From a virus: a stretch of DNA of 64,000 bases. Below the pieces are notes generated by a model. It had not been told where the DNA came from. It did not search any database and worked only from the letters and a program-made list of their open reading frames with translations. This document shows positions 14,240-20,162 of the stretch, in pieces. Position 1 is the stretch's first letter; each line of letters starts with the position of its first letter. Where the stretch lies: IMG/VR virus record IMGVR_UViG_3300043411_000942, positions 124,001 to 188,000 of that record; one strand, 5' to 3'. The translations under genes were made by a program, and so were the position numbers.

Positions 14240-14703
14240 GCATAGAAACAGGAGTGGTGGTAAACCTTCAAGGGGAGCCGATTCACTGGCACCTCCCACC
14301 AGGACGGTCTGCTGGGTACCTACCGGATAGTAGAGACCTTTGGGATGTGTTCTGGGAGAATCGTGACAACCTACTCGGGTTTGCACACAGCCACCCAGGG
14401 GCAGGCTACCCTCACCCTTCTCACGAAGATCTTACAACCTTCTCAGCGGTAGAAGCTGGCTTGGGTCGAAGGTTGCTTTGGTGGGTTATGAGTAAGACCT
14501 CGGTAGTGGTGTATAGCTGGGTCGGTCCTGGTTTGTACGACTACCGAGTGAACTCTGACCGAGAGGCTAAGTATGAGAGTGGGGACAGCTCAAGCCAACA
14601 GGAACTAAGTTGGGTTGCGAGGTTGTACTCTCTATCTTACCTAAACAATGAGGGTAGTCCAGAGATGGACTACATGAACGTAGACCTTGGCGGAGATAGA
14701 TAA
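14236..14703 (+). CDS. JAB/JAMM (MPN) metallopeptidase
   Basis: 155 aa; start overlaps the upstream stop (ATGA). It contains the JAMM signature 'GFAHSHPGAGYPHPSHED': H51, H53, S62 and D65, the zinc ligands and serine of JAMM deubiquitinases, with E14 a candidate catalytic glutamate. Such enzymes trim or remove ubiquitin-like proteins. Next to a Ubl gene it probably exposes the Ubl C-terminal glycine or reverses conjugation (inference). Confidence 0.85.
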   Translation: MSIETGVVVNLQGEPIHWHLPPGRSAGYLPDSRDLWDVFWENRDNLLGFAHSHPGAGYPHPSHEDLTTFSAVEAGLGRRLLWWVMSKTSVVVYSWVGPGLYDYRVNSDREAKYESGDSSSQQELSWVARLYSLSYLNNEGSPEMDYMNVDLGGDR

Positions 14704-14715
14704 GGGGAATTCAAA

Positions 14716-14973
14716 ATGGAAGCAAATGAAGCACGAGTGAATGTTACTTACGCAGGTGCAAACGGAGACCTGCCCGACCCTGTATCGTTTGATGCAGCGG
14801 ACGGAGACATCAAGCAGTGGGTCACTGAGTCTGTAAGGACCGGGGGAATCCCAGGGATTCCTGCCACGGCAACGGCCAACTTCGCAGACTTTGTGGTGGA
14901 CCGGTTCACGGCGAACGAAGCAAGGCCTTACAATGCAATTTTCTTGAGGCCGAAAACCCCATTTGGAGTCTAG
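14716..14973 (+). CDS. ubiquitin-like beta-grasp protein
   Basis: 85 aa with a clear Shine-Dalgarno (AAGGGGAATTC). It begins as a beta hairpin ('ARVNVTYAGANGDLPDPVSF') and ends 'YNAIFLRPKTPFGV', a C-terminus like small prokaryotic Ubls where a single residue follows the terminal glycine. Size, order of strands and location between JAB and E1 genes support a Ubl; PRTRC protein C and phage Ubls are the nearest concepts. Removing the last Val would expose Gly. Confidence 0.7.
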   Translation: MEANEARVNVTYAGANGDLPDPVSFDAADGDIKQWVTESVRTGGIPGIPATATANFADFVVDRFTANEARPYNAIFLRPKTPFGV

Positions 14974-14996
14974 TTCTAGTTGACACTCAAGCGGCT

Positions 14997-15218
14997 TTGG
15001 TGAGGCCATTCTTACCAGAGTGTTTTCTCTATAAGATTCAACATGTTAGCCACATTAAGCCCAACCCTTGGTGGCAGCGCTCCCGAAAGCTAACCCCTGA
15101 AGCTGTTCGGGTTATCCGGGCTAGCGGAGCGTCACTCTCGAAGTTGGCTAAAACCTACTCTGTCTCCCGTAGGGTGGTCCAACTGGTCCGTGCTGGGGAG
15201 ACTTACCAAGACGTGTAA
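14997..15218 (+). CDS. small HTH protein
   Basis: 73 aa from TTG 14997 (GTG 15000 is an alternative); no good Shine-Dalgarno. The C-terminal half 'KLTPEAVRVIRASGASLSKL' and 'YSVSRRVVQLVRAGETY' is a resolvase-type helix-turn-helix like those at the C-termini of phage HNH proteins. It may be a regulator of the cassette or a remnant of a homing gene. Confidence 0.5.
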   Translation: MVRPFLPECFLYKIQHVSHIKPNPWWQRSRKLTPEAVRVIRASGASLSKLAKTYSVSRRVVQLVRAGETYQDV

Positions 15219-15223
15219 AAACT

Positions 15224-15251
15224 CGTTAAAGGTTCCCGTCCTTGGTACGTA
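15224..15251 (+). promoter_or_regulatory. phage promoter-like motif inside the Ubl cassette
   Basis: CGTTAA 15224-15229, 16 nt, TACGTA 15246-15251, 21 nt before the 15273 ATG, which has its own GGTAAGG. It would start a separate transcript for the E1-like gene. Confidence 0.55.
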
Positions 15252-15272
15252 AGGTTAGGTAAGGTAGCCAAC

Positions 15273-15506
15273 ATGAACTTCCAGACCCTTACGACTCGAT
15301 TGAAGACAATCGGGGAGATTGTGGAGCCAGCCAACGGACCTAAGGTAGGGGATTCTTACCTAGACCTTCACACTTCCTCAGAGGGAGTAATCTGGAAGGT
15401 CATGGAGGTTGACTGGGTTCACGACACCGTCAAGCTGAAAGGCTTGAAAGGCCATGTTGAGTGGGCTGGGTACTACTCAGTTCTCAACTTGATGAGAAAA
15501 CTCTGA
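15273..15506 (+). CDS. hypothetical small beta protein (77 aa)
   Basis: ATG 15273, after a promoter-like motif. 'GDSYLDLHTSSEGVIWKVME' and 'DTVKLKGLKGHVEWAGYYSV' suggest a small SH3-like barrel. Its stop overlaps the E1-like start (TGATG), implying coupled expression. Confidence 0.7.
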   Translation: MNFQTLTTRLKTIGEIVEPANGPKVGDSYLDLHTSSEGVIWKVMEVDWVHDTVKLKGLKGHVEWAGYYSVLNLMRKL

Positions 15507-16081
15507 TGAAAAACATAGTAGTAGTGGGAGTAGGGGCTCTTGGTTCACACCTTGTCCCTCTACTCCGTAACCTGGACGCAACTGTAAAGGTTGTGGACTT
15601 TGACCGAGTAGAGACAAAGAACACGATGTCTCAGTTCCACGCAAAGTCTTCTGTCGGTAAGTCGAAGGTTCAAGCCCTTCAAGCTACCATGCAGTTCTTG
15701 TGGGGCGTAAAGCTGCAAGTCATACCCCACAAGCTTACTACAGACAACCAAGAGCAGCTCCTTGGAGGAGCAGACCTTCTTGTCGACTGCCTAGACAACG
15801 GCCCTTCCAGGAGACTTGTACAGGACTATGCGAAGCGTAAAGGTGTCCCATGCCTACATGGGGCGTTAGCAGCGGATGGTTCGTTTGGTAGGGTAATCTG
15901 GACAGAGTCCTTTACCATCGATGAGGCTCCTGGAGTTGGTACTCCAACCTGTGAGAACGGAGAGCACCTAGCGTTCATCTCCATCGTGGCCTCCTATCTA
16001 GCTCAGGTTACCAGTGCTTTTCTTGCTACTGGTACCAAGTTGGGGTATAGTGTTCATGCAGGTGGTGCGGTTAGGACGTAG
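15506..16081 (+). CDS. E1/ThiF-like ubiquitin-activating enzyme
   Basis: 191 aa. Rossmann ATP site 'VVGVGALGSHLVPLLRNL', then 'VVDFDRVETKNTMSQF' and 'VGKSKVQAL' (the ThiF/E1 D-x-D-xV-E-x-x-N and GxxK pattern), 'DLLVDCLDNGPSRR', and a later 'PTCENGEH' cysteine. This is the adenylation core of E1/MoeB/ThiF enzymes, which activate the C-terminal Gly of Ubl proteins. Short: no extra UBA or E2-binding domain. Pairs functionally with the 14716 Ubl and the 14236 JAB gene. Confidence 0.88.
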   Translation: MKNIVVVGVGALGSHLVPLLRNLDATVKVVDFDRVETKNTMSQFHAKSSVGKSKVQALQATMQFLWGVKLQVIPHKLTTDNQEQLLGGADLLVDCLDNGPSRRLVQDYAKRKGVPCLHGALAADGSFGRVIWTESFTIDEAPGVGTPTCENGEHLAFISIVASYLAQVTSAFLATGTKLGYSVHAGGAVRT

Positions 16082-16149
16082 GAAAAATCGCACGCTTAGC
16101 AAAAGAAAATCTTGCCCGCCCTCTACTCCTGGTGTAGAGGTACTTAACA

Positions 16150-16207
16150 GGAAGAGGTGACCTAATCGGTAGGTACCTCAGGCTGGTTCGAATCCACCCT
16201 CTTCCCC
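16150..16207 (+). other. tRNA-like element lacking an anticodon arm
   Basis: Perfect acceptor GGAAGAG/CTCTTCC, D-arm ACCT/AGGT and a T-arm with TTCGAAT, but only 5-6 nt lie between D- and T-arms. A second helix GAGGTAC/GTACCTC competes around the D-arm, and a 7-bp hairpin CCTCTAC-TCCTGGT-GTAGAGG lies just upstream (about 16120-16140). A decayed tRNA or a tRNA-like regulatory RNA. Confidence 0.45.
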
Positions 16208-16222
16208 TGCTTCTGTCTACTA

Positions 16223-16327
16223 CCTGAATCTTACAAGCAATGTTGGTTCGAATCCAACTGCCCCTTCGGGGGTATGGCGGAATGGAAAACGCAATCACCC
16301 GATAAGTGATCAATACCCAGATTCAGG
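16223..16327 (+). tRNA. circularly permuted tRNA-like gene
   Basis: The order is outer helix strand CCTGAATCT (16223-16231), TACAAG, T-arm GTTGG-TTCGAAT-CCAAC, acceptor 3' strand TGCCCCT (16259-16265), a 2-nt spacer, acceptor 5' strand GGGGGTA (16268-16274), D-arm GCG/CGC, anticodon-like arm ATCAC-CCGATAA-GTGAT, then outer strand AGATTCAGG (16319-16327). All acceptor bases pair but in permuted order. The loop reads GAT with C33. Function would need circularisation and cutting at the 2-nt junction. Confidence 0.55.
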
Positions 16328-16348
16328 ACTCAGTCAGAAGCTACTTTC

Positions 16349-16476
16349 GCCGCATATGACTCCAGGTGGGGTCACTCCCGTTTAAAGGAATAAACCGACA
16401 CTCCGCTCTCAATCCTCGCAAGAGGGTTAACTTGAAGTGTCTACAAGAATGGTTGGTTCGAGTCCAACATGCGGCA
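16349..16476 (+). tRNA. tRNA-like gene with inserted hairpin
   Basis: Perfect acceptor GCCGCAT/ATGCGGC, D-arm GACT/GGTC and T-arm GTTGG-TTCGAGT-CCAAC, but about 80 nt between D- and T-arms. This holds GTTTA/TAAAC and a hairpin closed by GACACT/AGTGTC (16397-16441) with an inner CCTC-GCAA-GAGG, followed by TACAAG. The anticodon is not secure. The insertion flanks (ACC before, TACAAG after) match other elements nearby. Confidence 0.5.
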
Positions 16477-16493
16477 CTAGAGACGGTTACTAC

Positions 16494-16585
16494 GAGGTGT
16501 TTACAAGCATAGTCCAATGGTAGGACATCAGCCCTGATAGCTGACTGTATAGGTTCAATTCCTATTGCAATCAATCCAACACCTC
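16494..16585 (+). tRNA. tRNA-like gene flanked by an outer helix
   Basis: Outer helix GAGGTGTT (16494-16501)/AACACCTC (16578-16585) encloses TACAAG, D-arm GTCC/GGAC, anticodon-like arm TCAGC-CCTGATA-GCTGA, T-arm ATAGG-TTCAATT-CCTAT and a poor acceptor (only GCA/TGC pair). The anticodon could read TGA, or GAT if shifted. Confidence 0.5.
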
Positions 16586-16705
16586 AACTCAATCGTCTCT
16601 TATATCTATGTTACCATTCAAGATTACCTCTATCTTGCTCTAGGTCGTGTGGTGCAAAGTTAGGAGCAGTGCAGAAAAACCGTATCGTTGCTACTTAGTT
16701 ACTTA
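16586..16705. other. spacer, nothing assigned
   Basis: 120 nt without a clear tRNA, ORF or strong terminator. Confidence 0.3.
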
Positions 16706-16836
16706 GCCGGACATAGAGGGTGGGTCCCCTCATTCGTAATGAAGCACGAAAAGCACCAGCATCTCTTCTCGCCCTCTTTACCGAGGGTTCTCTGAGATGC
16801 TTACAAGAAATCTTGGTTCGAGTCCAAGGTCCGGCG
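16706..16836 (+). tRNA. tRNA-like gene with 44-nt hairpin insertion
   Basis: Acceptor GCCGGAC/GTCCGGC and T-arm CTTGG-TTCGAGT-CCAAG are intact. A hairpin AGCATCTC/GAGATGCT (16758-16801) with inner CCCTC-TTTACC-GAGGG lies in the variable region, preceded by ACC and followed by TACAAG. The anticodon arm may be CA-TTCGTAA-TG (reads CGT, Thr). Confidence 0.5.
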
Positions 16837-16853
16837 CTAGAGCGATCACTCTG

Positions 16854-16952
16854 GGATGTTTACACGCTAAAATTGCTCAACTGGTAGAGCAGCCGCCTCA
16901 TAAGCAGCATGTTGCTGGTTCAAGTCCAGCTTTCAGCATCAAAACAACATCC
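16854..16952 (+). other. outer helix around tRNA(CAT)
   Basis: GGATGTT (16854-16860) pairs with AACATCC (16946-16952), enclosing a complete tRNA with TACAC before it and TCAAAAC after it; the same plan as the 16494 element. Confidence 0.55.
16866..16938 (+). tRNA. tRNA with CAT anticodon
   Basis: Acceptor GCTAAAA/TTTCAGC (one A-C mismatch), D-arm GCTC/GAGC, anticodon loop CTCATAA, T-arm GCTGG-TTCAAGT-CCAGC. Confidence 0.8.
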
Positions 16953-16975
16953 AATCTCGATCGCTCTTACTACTT

Positions 16976-17060
16976 GGAATGGAAACCTATCGGGGATAGG
17001 CTTGGTTTTGAAAACCAAAGGAGCGAGAAATCGCCTGGGGGTCGGGACCTCTTCATTCCT
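16976..17060 (+). tRNA. tRNA-Ser (TGA), odd T-loop
   Basis: Acceptor GGAATGG/TCATTCC, D-stem CCTA/TAGG, anticodon stem TTGGT/ACCAA with loop TTTGAAA, class II variable arm GCGA-GAAA-TCGC. The T-loop GTCGGGA lacks T54 and A58. Confidence 0.75.
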
Positions 17061-17065
17061 CTCTT

Positions 17066-17148
17066 GCGTGGGTGGCGAAATGGCAGACGCAGTAGATTCA
17101 AAATCTACCACCCTTAGAAGTGTACGGGTTCAAGTCCCGTCCCACGCA
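17066..17148 (+). tRNA. tRNA-Leu (CAA), second copy
   Basis: Acceptor GCGTGGG/CCCACGC, anticodon stem GTAGA/TCTAC with loop TTCAAAA, class II variable arm, T-loop TTCAAGT. Confidence 0.9.
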
Positions 17149-17161
17149 CCGAGGTGACTTC

Positions 17162-17410
17162 ATGGAGCCTGTAAAGAAGGTACACGGTATCGGGTACGCC
17201 TCTCAACCTGATCATCAATTCCGATGCGACGGTAAATGGGGACAGCCTGCATGGGCTGGAGCTAATCAGAGCATGGGGTCGGATGGTCGTATCCGAGATG
17301 GCTCAGGGGAGCCTCTCACTCCAGAGCGTGTGTATCTATCAGATGAAGACGACCGACTCTTCTCGTTTGATGAGTCCCTCGTCACATGTGAAGCTTGTCT
17401 CGGTAAGTAG
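17162..17410 (+). CDS. hypothetical protein (82 aa), Cys pair at the C-terminus
   Basis: ATG 17162 with GAGGTG upstream; a longer in-frame start would lie inside tRNA-Leu. Contains an RCDGKWG motif and a C-terminal CEAC, perhaps a small zinc site. No family recognised. Confidence 0.6.
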   Translation: MEPVKKVHGIGYASQPDHQFRCDGKWGQPAWAGANQSMGSDGRIRDGSGEPLTPERVYLSDEDDRLFSFDESLVTCEACLGK

Positions 17411-17433
17411 GGTAGGGTTTGATTGTGTGTAAT

Positions 17434-17514
17434 GCGAACGTGGTGGAATGGCAGACACGCCAGACTAAGGATCTGGTGCCGTAAGGTGTGAGAGTTCAAG
17501 TCTCTCCGTTCGCA
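17434..17514 (+). tRNA. tRNA-Leu (AAG)
   Basis: Acceptor GCGAACG/CGTTCGC, anticodon stem CCAGA/TCTGG with loop CTAAGGA, class II variable arm, T-loop TTCAAGT. A34 is unusual for a bacterial Leu tRNA and would need deamination to inosine or direct A34 decoding. Confidence 0.85.
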
Positions 17515-17526
17515 CTAGGTGTTTCA

Positions 17527-17712
17527 ATGAAGCTGATAGCTGCTATGGTTTTGAGTGACGAAGGAAAACTGCTTCCGTATACGTGCCAGAGTTCCATGTC
17601 TGCTTGCGAAGAGGAAGCAGCTGTAACTCTTCCTTGGTACAGGATGAAAGCACTCGGGGCTAAGGTGGTTCAAGTCGAAATCCGCACCTTAGATTCGCCA
17701 GAAACCGAATAA
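17527..17712 (+). CDS. hypothetical protein (61 aa)
   Basis: ATG 17527, 13 nt after tRNA-Leu; an upstream in-frame start would be inside the tRNA. Sequence starts MKLIAAMVLSDEGKLLPY. No family recognised. Confidence 0.5.
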   Translation: MKLIAAMVLSDEGKLLPYTCQSSMSACEEEAAVTLPWYRMKALGAKVVQVEIRTLDSPETE

Positions 17713-17714
17713 TT

Positions 17715-17801
17715 GGGTTGGTAATCCGTTAGGAACGGAGCCAGTTTCGAAAACTGTGCAGGTCCCGAAAGGGGTCAGGGGTTCGAGTCCTCACCTTCCC
17801 G
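17715..17801 (+). tRNA. tRNA-Ser (CGA)
   Basis: Acceptor GGGTTGG/CCTTCCC with two U-U mismatches, D-stem TCCG/CGGA, anticodon loop TTCGAAA, long variable arm, T-loop TTCGAGT. Confidence 0.75.
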
Positions 17802-17882
17802 CTGGTTGTCCGAGAACCTCATCTCGGAATTAGGTTCCGCCAGTAAGCCTAGAGGGATAAGATCCTTGAAACCTGGCCTCTT

Positions 17883-17967
17883 GGAAGGTGAATCGATCAG
17901 GGATCGGCGCGACTTGGAAAGTCGTTGGGGCTCGAAAGGGTCTGGAGGTCGGGACTTCCTCCTTCCG
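17883..17967 (+). tRNA. tRNA-Ser (GGA), odd T-loop
   Basis: Acceptor GGAAGG/CCTTCC, anticodon stem GCGAC/GTCGT with loop TTGGAAA, long variable arm, T-loop GTCGGGA as in Ser(TGA). Overlaps the convergent HNH gene's 3' end. Confidence 0.75.
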
Positions 17968-18595
17968 CTTTAGGTTTTACGCGCCTATCAGGCCTTCCTC
18001 GGCCTTTGTTCAGTGCCCCATAGGTCGGAGTCAGTGAGTGGCAATTAGGGCATAGGAGGCGTAAGTTCTGTTCCGAACTATTGCTCCAATCCCCGTCTAT
18101 GTGGTCAACATGTAGAGGCACCTTTTTGGTGGTTGGGTTTACCCGCGACCAGTTACACTCAGAGCACTTTGAGCTATACTTCTCGAAAAGGTAATGGCGT
18201 ACTCGATACGAGACTGAGGCCCCCTTTATACCCCCTGAGACACTACCGTTCCTCCAGAGCACAATAAATTCTCTGTACTTACCCTCCCAATGGGCGGGTA
18301 CACACTTTTTGGAGCAGTATTGCCGGTCCTCTTTGAAGTGGGTCCTACAAGTAGGGCACTCCTTCTCTTTAGCTCTACCTTTCCCTTGGTCCTTGACTCC
18401 GCCCTTAGGCTTTAGTTGTCGACATACCTCGCAGTATGTCCAGTAAGACCGAATGGGTGCGCTACATACCTTGCACTTGTTCTTGAGCTTTATTTTCGGG
18501 CTTATTGAGTTGTTGTGGCTGTTGGCACAGCTTCTAGAGCAGAACTTGAGGTTACTCGAAAGTGAACCACATACGGGACATACTATTTGACTCAT
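17897..18595 (-). CDS. HNH endonuclease (homing type)
   Basis: 232 aa. Four N-terminal CxxC knuckles (CPVCGS, CKVCSA, CEVCRQ, CPTCRT), then HNH: CSECNW, 'LHVDHIDGDWSNSSEQNLRL', CPNCHSLTPTYG, NKGRGR. Paralogue of the 6079 and 21467 proteins. The last ~30 residues run antisense through tRNA-Ser(GGA); the functional C-terminus is probably near NKGRGRPD. Confidence 0.88.
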   Translation of the reverse strand: MSQIVCPVCGSLSSNLKFCSRSCANSHNNSISPKIKLKNKCKVCSAPIRSYWTYCEVCRQLKPKGGVKDQGKGRAKEKECPTCRTHFKEDRQYCSKKCVPAHWEGKYREFIVLWRNGSVSGGIKGASVSYRVRHYLFEKYSSKCSECNWSRVNPTTKKVPLHVDHIDGDWSNSSEQNLRLLCPNCHSLTPTYGALNKGRGRPDRRVKPKAEGGSPDLQTLSSPNDFPSRADP

Positions 18596-18661
18596 TGCCT
18601 ATCGTGCGGTATAAGTTGAATCTCCAACTCCGCATCGCAGTAGGTGTAAATTCTTGCTTGG

Positions 18662-18742
18662 GGAGAAAATCGGGCAGGGCCCGGACTTGCATGCTAGGCA
18701 AAGTGGCGGTAACACGCTGGGGATCAAGACCTCTTCTCTCCG
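18662..18742 (+). tRNA. tRNA-Ser (GCT)
   Basis: Acceptor GGAGAAA/TCTCTCC (one A-C mismatch), anticodon loop ATGCTAG, long variable arm, T-loop ATCAAGA (A54). Adjacent to the HNH gene's 5' side. Confidence 0.75.
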
Positions 18743-18776
18743 CTAGTGGTTGTGTTAGTTACGCTAGAGGAAGTCC

Positions 18777-18944
18777 ATGAAGTCTTTTCTACGTAAGCGA
18801 GATCTGCTCGGTCAAGTTATGAGTGCTCACATCAGGCTCTCTAGGGCCATTGAGCTAGAGGTACGTCGTCGAACACCCGTCCAGCAGATCTCCGATGAGA
18901 TGCTTGCCCAGTTTGAGGTCAACCGACAAAACGAGATTAAGTAG
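18777..18944 (+). CDS. small basic protein (55 aa)
   Basis: ATG 18777 with Shine-Dalgarno AGAGGAAG, stop TAG 18944. MKSFLRKRDLLGQVMSAHIR... is helical and basic with an acidic C-terminus. No family recognised. Confidence 0.6.
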   Translation: MKSFLRKRDLLGQVMSAHIRLSRAIELEVRRRTPVQQISDEMLAQFEVNRQNEIK

Positions 18945-18969
18945 TGGGGAATAGTGGTTGGTGTTCTCT

Positions 18970-19052
18970 GGTAGATGAATCAGTCGGGGACTGAACCGGT
19001 TTACTAAACCGAGGGACGGTAATACGTTGGGGTTCGAGCCCTCCATCTACCT
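18970..19052 (+). tRNA. tRNA-Ser (ACT)
   Basis: Perfect acceptor GGTAGAT/ATCTACC, anticodon stem CGGT/ACCG with loop TTACTAA, long variable arm, T-arm TGGGG-TTCGAGC-CCTCC. The anticodon ACT is very rare in bacteria; Ser(GCT) at 18662 already covers AGU/AGC. Confidence 0.7.
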
Positions 19053-19062
19053 CTTGTGTTAT

Positions 19063-19135
19063 GGTGAGTGTACTCGTTTGGTAACGAGGGTTGTCTGTGA
19101 AACAACGGAAGCGGGTCCGATTCCCGTCACTCACC
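19063..19135 (+). tRNA. tRNA-His (GTG)
   Basis: Has the His-specific extra G-1 opposite C73 around acceptor GTGAGTG/CACTCAC, anticodon stem GTTGT/ACAAC with loop CTGTGAA, T-loop TCCGATT. Confidence 0.92.
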
Positions 19136-19139
19136 CCAT

Positions 19140-19212
19140 GCCCTTGTAGCCTAGTGGATCAGGCGACACTTTCCTAAAGTGTTTTACGTAGGTTCGAATC
19201 CTACCAAGGGTG
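19140..19212 (+). tRNA. tRNA-Arg (CCT)
   Basis: Acceptor GCCCTTG/CAAGGGT, anticodon stem ACACT/AGTGT with loop TTCCTAA, T-loop TTCGAAT. Confidence 0.9.
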
Positions 19213-19238
19213 CTAAGTTAGCGGTGTAGTAACAGGCA

Positions 19239-19553
19239 ATGCTGTCTAATCCTGAAGAGCCTATCCCTGAAGAACCTAGTCGAGATGAGCCGGGGTCTCA
19301 GCTCCCCCTCACCAGAAGTGAGTGTCTACCCGATGGGTCCAACAGCAGTAGGCCCTGTGGGTACGTCAAATGTAGGCACCACTTGAACAACTCGAAGCAC
19401 TCCTGCTCCCTAGATCTAGCTGAGCTTGGAGGAATGACCTTAGACGAGGTAGGGCAGGTGATGGGGGTAACCCGAGAGCGTGTCCGTCAGATGGAGGTTG
19501 CTGCCCTTCGTAAGTTTAGGCTTCGGGTAAATTGGGACCCCTCCGATTTTTAG
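19239..19553 (+). CDS. sigma-70 region 4-like DNA-binding protein
   Basis: 104 aa. The C-terminal 'GGMTLDEVGQVMGVTRERVR' is a sigma-70 region 4.2 helix-turn-helix, preceded by 'RPCGYVKCRHHL' and 'SCSLDLAE'. This RPC-x-CRHHL-(n)-SCALD-x-AE-GGMTLEEVG layout is common in Myxococcota genomes, as I recall. Regions 1-3 are missing, so it probably acts as a regulator or partner rather than a full sigma. It is a candidate reader of the phage promoter-like motif (inference). Confidence 0.75.
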   Translation: MLSNPEEPIPEEPSRDEPGSQLPLTRSECLPDGSNSSRPCGYVKCRHHLNNSKHSCSLDLAELGGMTLDEVGQVMGVTRERVRQMEVAALRKFRLRVNWDPSDF

Positions 19554-19613
19554 TTAAGCCTCTCGGTTGGGTTTTCGTAGGTTCAAGTGTAGGGCGTAGA
19601 GTTCCTACATTAT

Positions 19614-19685
19614 TCGGGTATCGTCCAACGGTTAAGACGGTTGACTTTGAATCAATAGATCGTGGTTCGATTCCACGTACCCGGA
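19614..19685 (+). tRNA. tRNA-Gln (TTG), second copy
   Basis: Acceptor TCGGGTA/TACCCGG, anticodon stem TTGA/TCAA with loop CTTTGAA, T-arm CGTGG-TTCGATT-CCACG (same T-arm as the 8403 gene). Confidence 0.9.
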
Positions 19686-19689
19686 CTAT

Positions 19690-19793
19690 GGGCACTTAGC
19701 TCAGATTCTCATATACGGTGGCGCCGCTTGTATGTGGGTGGTAGAGCGAGGGGCGAAACCCCTAGGTCACTGGTTCGACCCCAGTAGTGTCCA
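19690..19793 (+). tRNA. tRNA-like gene with hairpin inserted in the D-loop
   Basis: Acceptor GGGCACT/AGTGTCC and T-arm ACTGG-TTCGACC-CCAGT are good, and AGCTC...GAGCG form the D-stem, but the D-loop carries a ~36-nt hairpin CTCATATAC/GTATGTGGG. The anticodon arm AGGGG-CGAAA-CCCCT has a 5-nt loop; if the last pair opens it reads GAA with C33. Probably Phe-derived and perhaps non-functional. Confidence 0.5.
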
Positions 19794-19807
19794 CAACAGA
19801 TACGTAA

Positions 19808-19878
19808 GCCCCTAAAGCATTATGGCGATGCACCGCACTTGTAATGCGGAGATGAGAGTTCGATTCTCTCTTGGGGCT
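19808..19878 (+). tRNA. tRNA-Thr (TGT)
   Basis: Acceptor GCCCCTA/TTGGGGC, anticodon stem CCGCA/TGCGG with loop CTTGTAA, T-arm GAGAG-TTCGATT-CTCTC. Confidence 0.88.
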
Positions 19879-19897
19879 CTAGGTTACGGAGGTTCGC

Positions 19898-20062
19898 ATG
19901 ACTAAGAAGAAGATTCAACCCAAGGCAACCCCGGAACCGCTTGATGTGTCTATGGGGTGTCATTCAGCCACTCGGTGTGACCACTGCGGTCACGGAAAAC
20001 ACACGGTGGGTCGTTGTCCAGATGAGACCATGAACGGGTACTCGTGTCGGTGTAAGTTGTAA
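19898..20062 (+). CDS. small Cys/His-rich protein (54 aa)
   Basis: ATG 19898 with Shine-Dalgarno GGAGG, TAA 20062. MTKKKIQPKATPEPLDVSMG then 'CHSATRCDHCGHGKHTVGRC', a likely zinc-binding cluster, and C-terminal CRCKL. No family recognised. Confidence 0.65.
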   Translation: MTKKKIQPKATPEPLDVSMGCHSATRCDHCGHGKHTVGRCPDETMNGYSCRCKL

Positions 20063-20067
20063 GACTT

Positions 20068-20138
20068 GCGGACGTAGCTCTAAGGCAGAGCAGAGGGTTT
20101 CCAACCCTAGGGAACGAGTTCGATTCTCGTCGTCCGCT
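20068..20138 (+). tRNA. tRNA-Gly (TCC)
   Basis: Acceptor GCGGACG/CGTCCGC, anticodon stem AGGG/CCCT with loop TTTCCAA, T-arm ACGAG-TTCGATT-CTCGT. Confidence 0.9.
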
Positions 20139-20162
20139 CTGGTGTATTCAACACATGGAGAG

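Noticed and set aside
16349-16476. TTA anticodon (stop-suppressor tRNA) in the hairpin-bearing tRNA
   Set aside because: The loop reading GTTTAAA depends on a poorly paired stem; the true anticodon is unclear.
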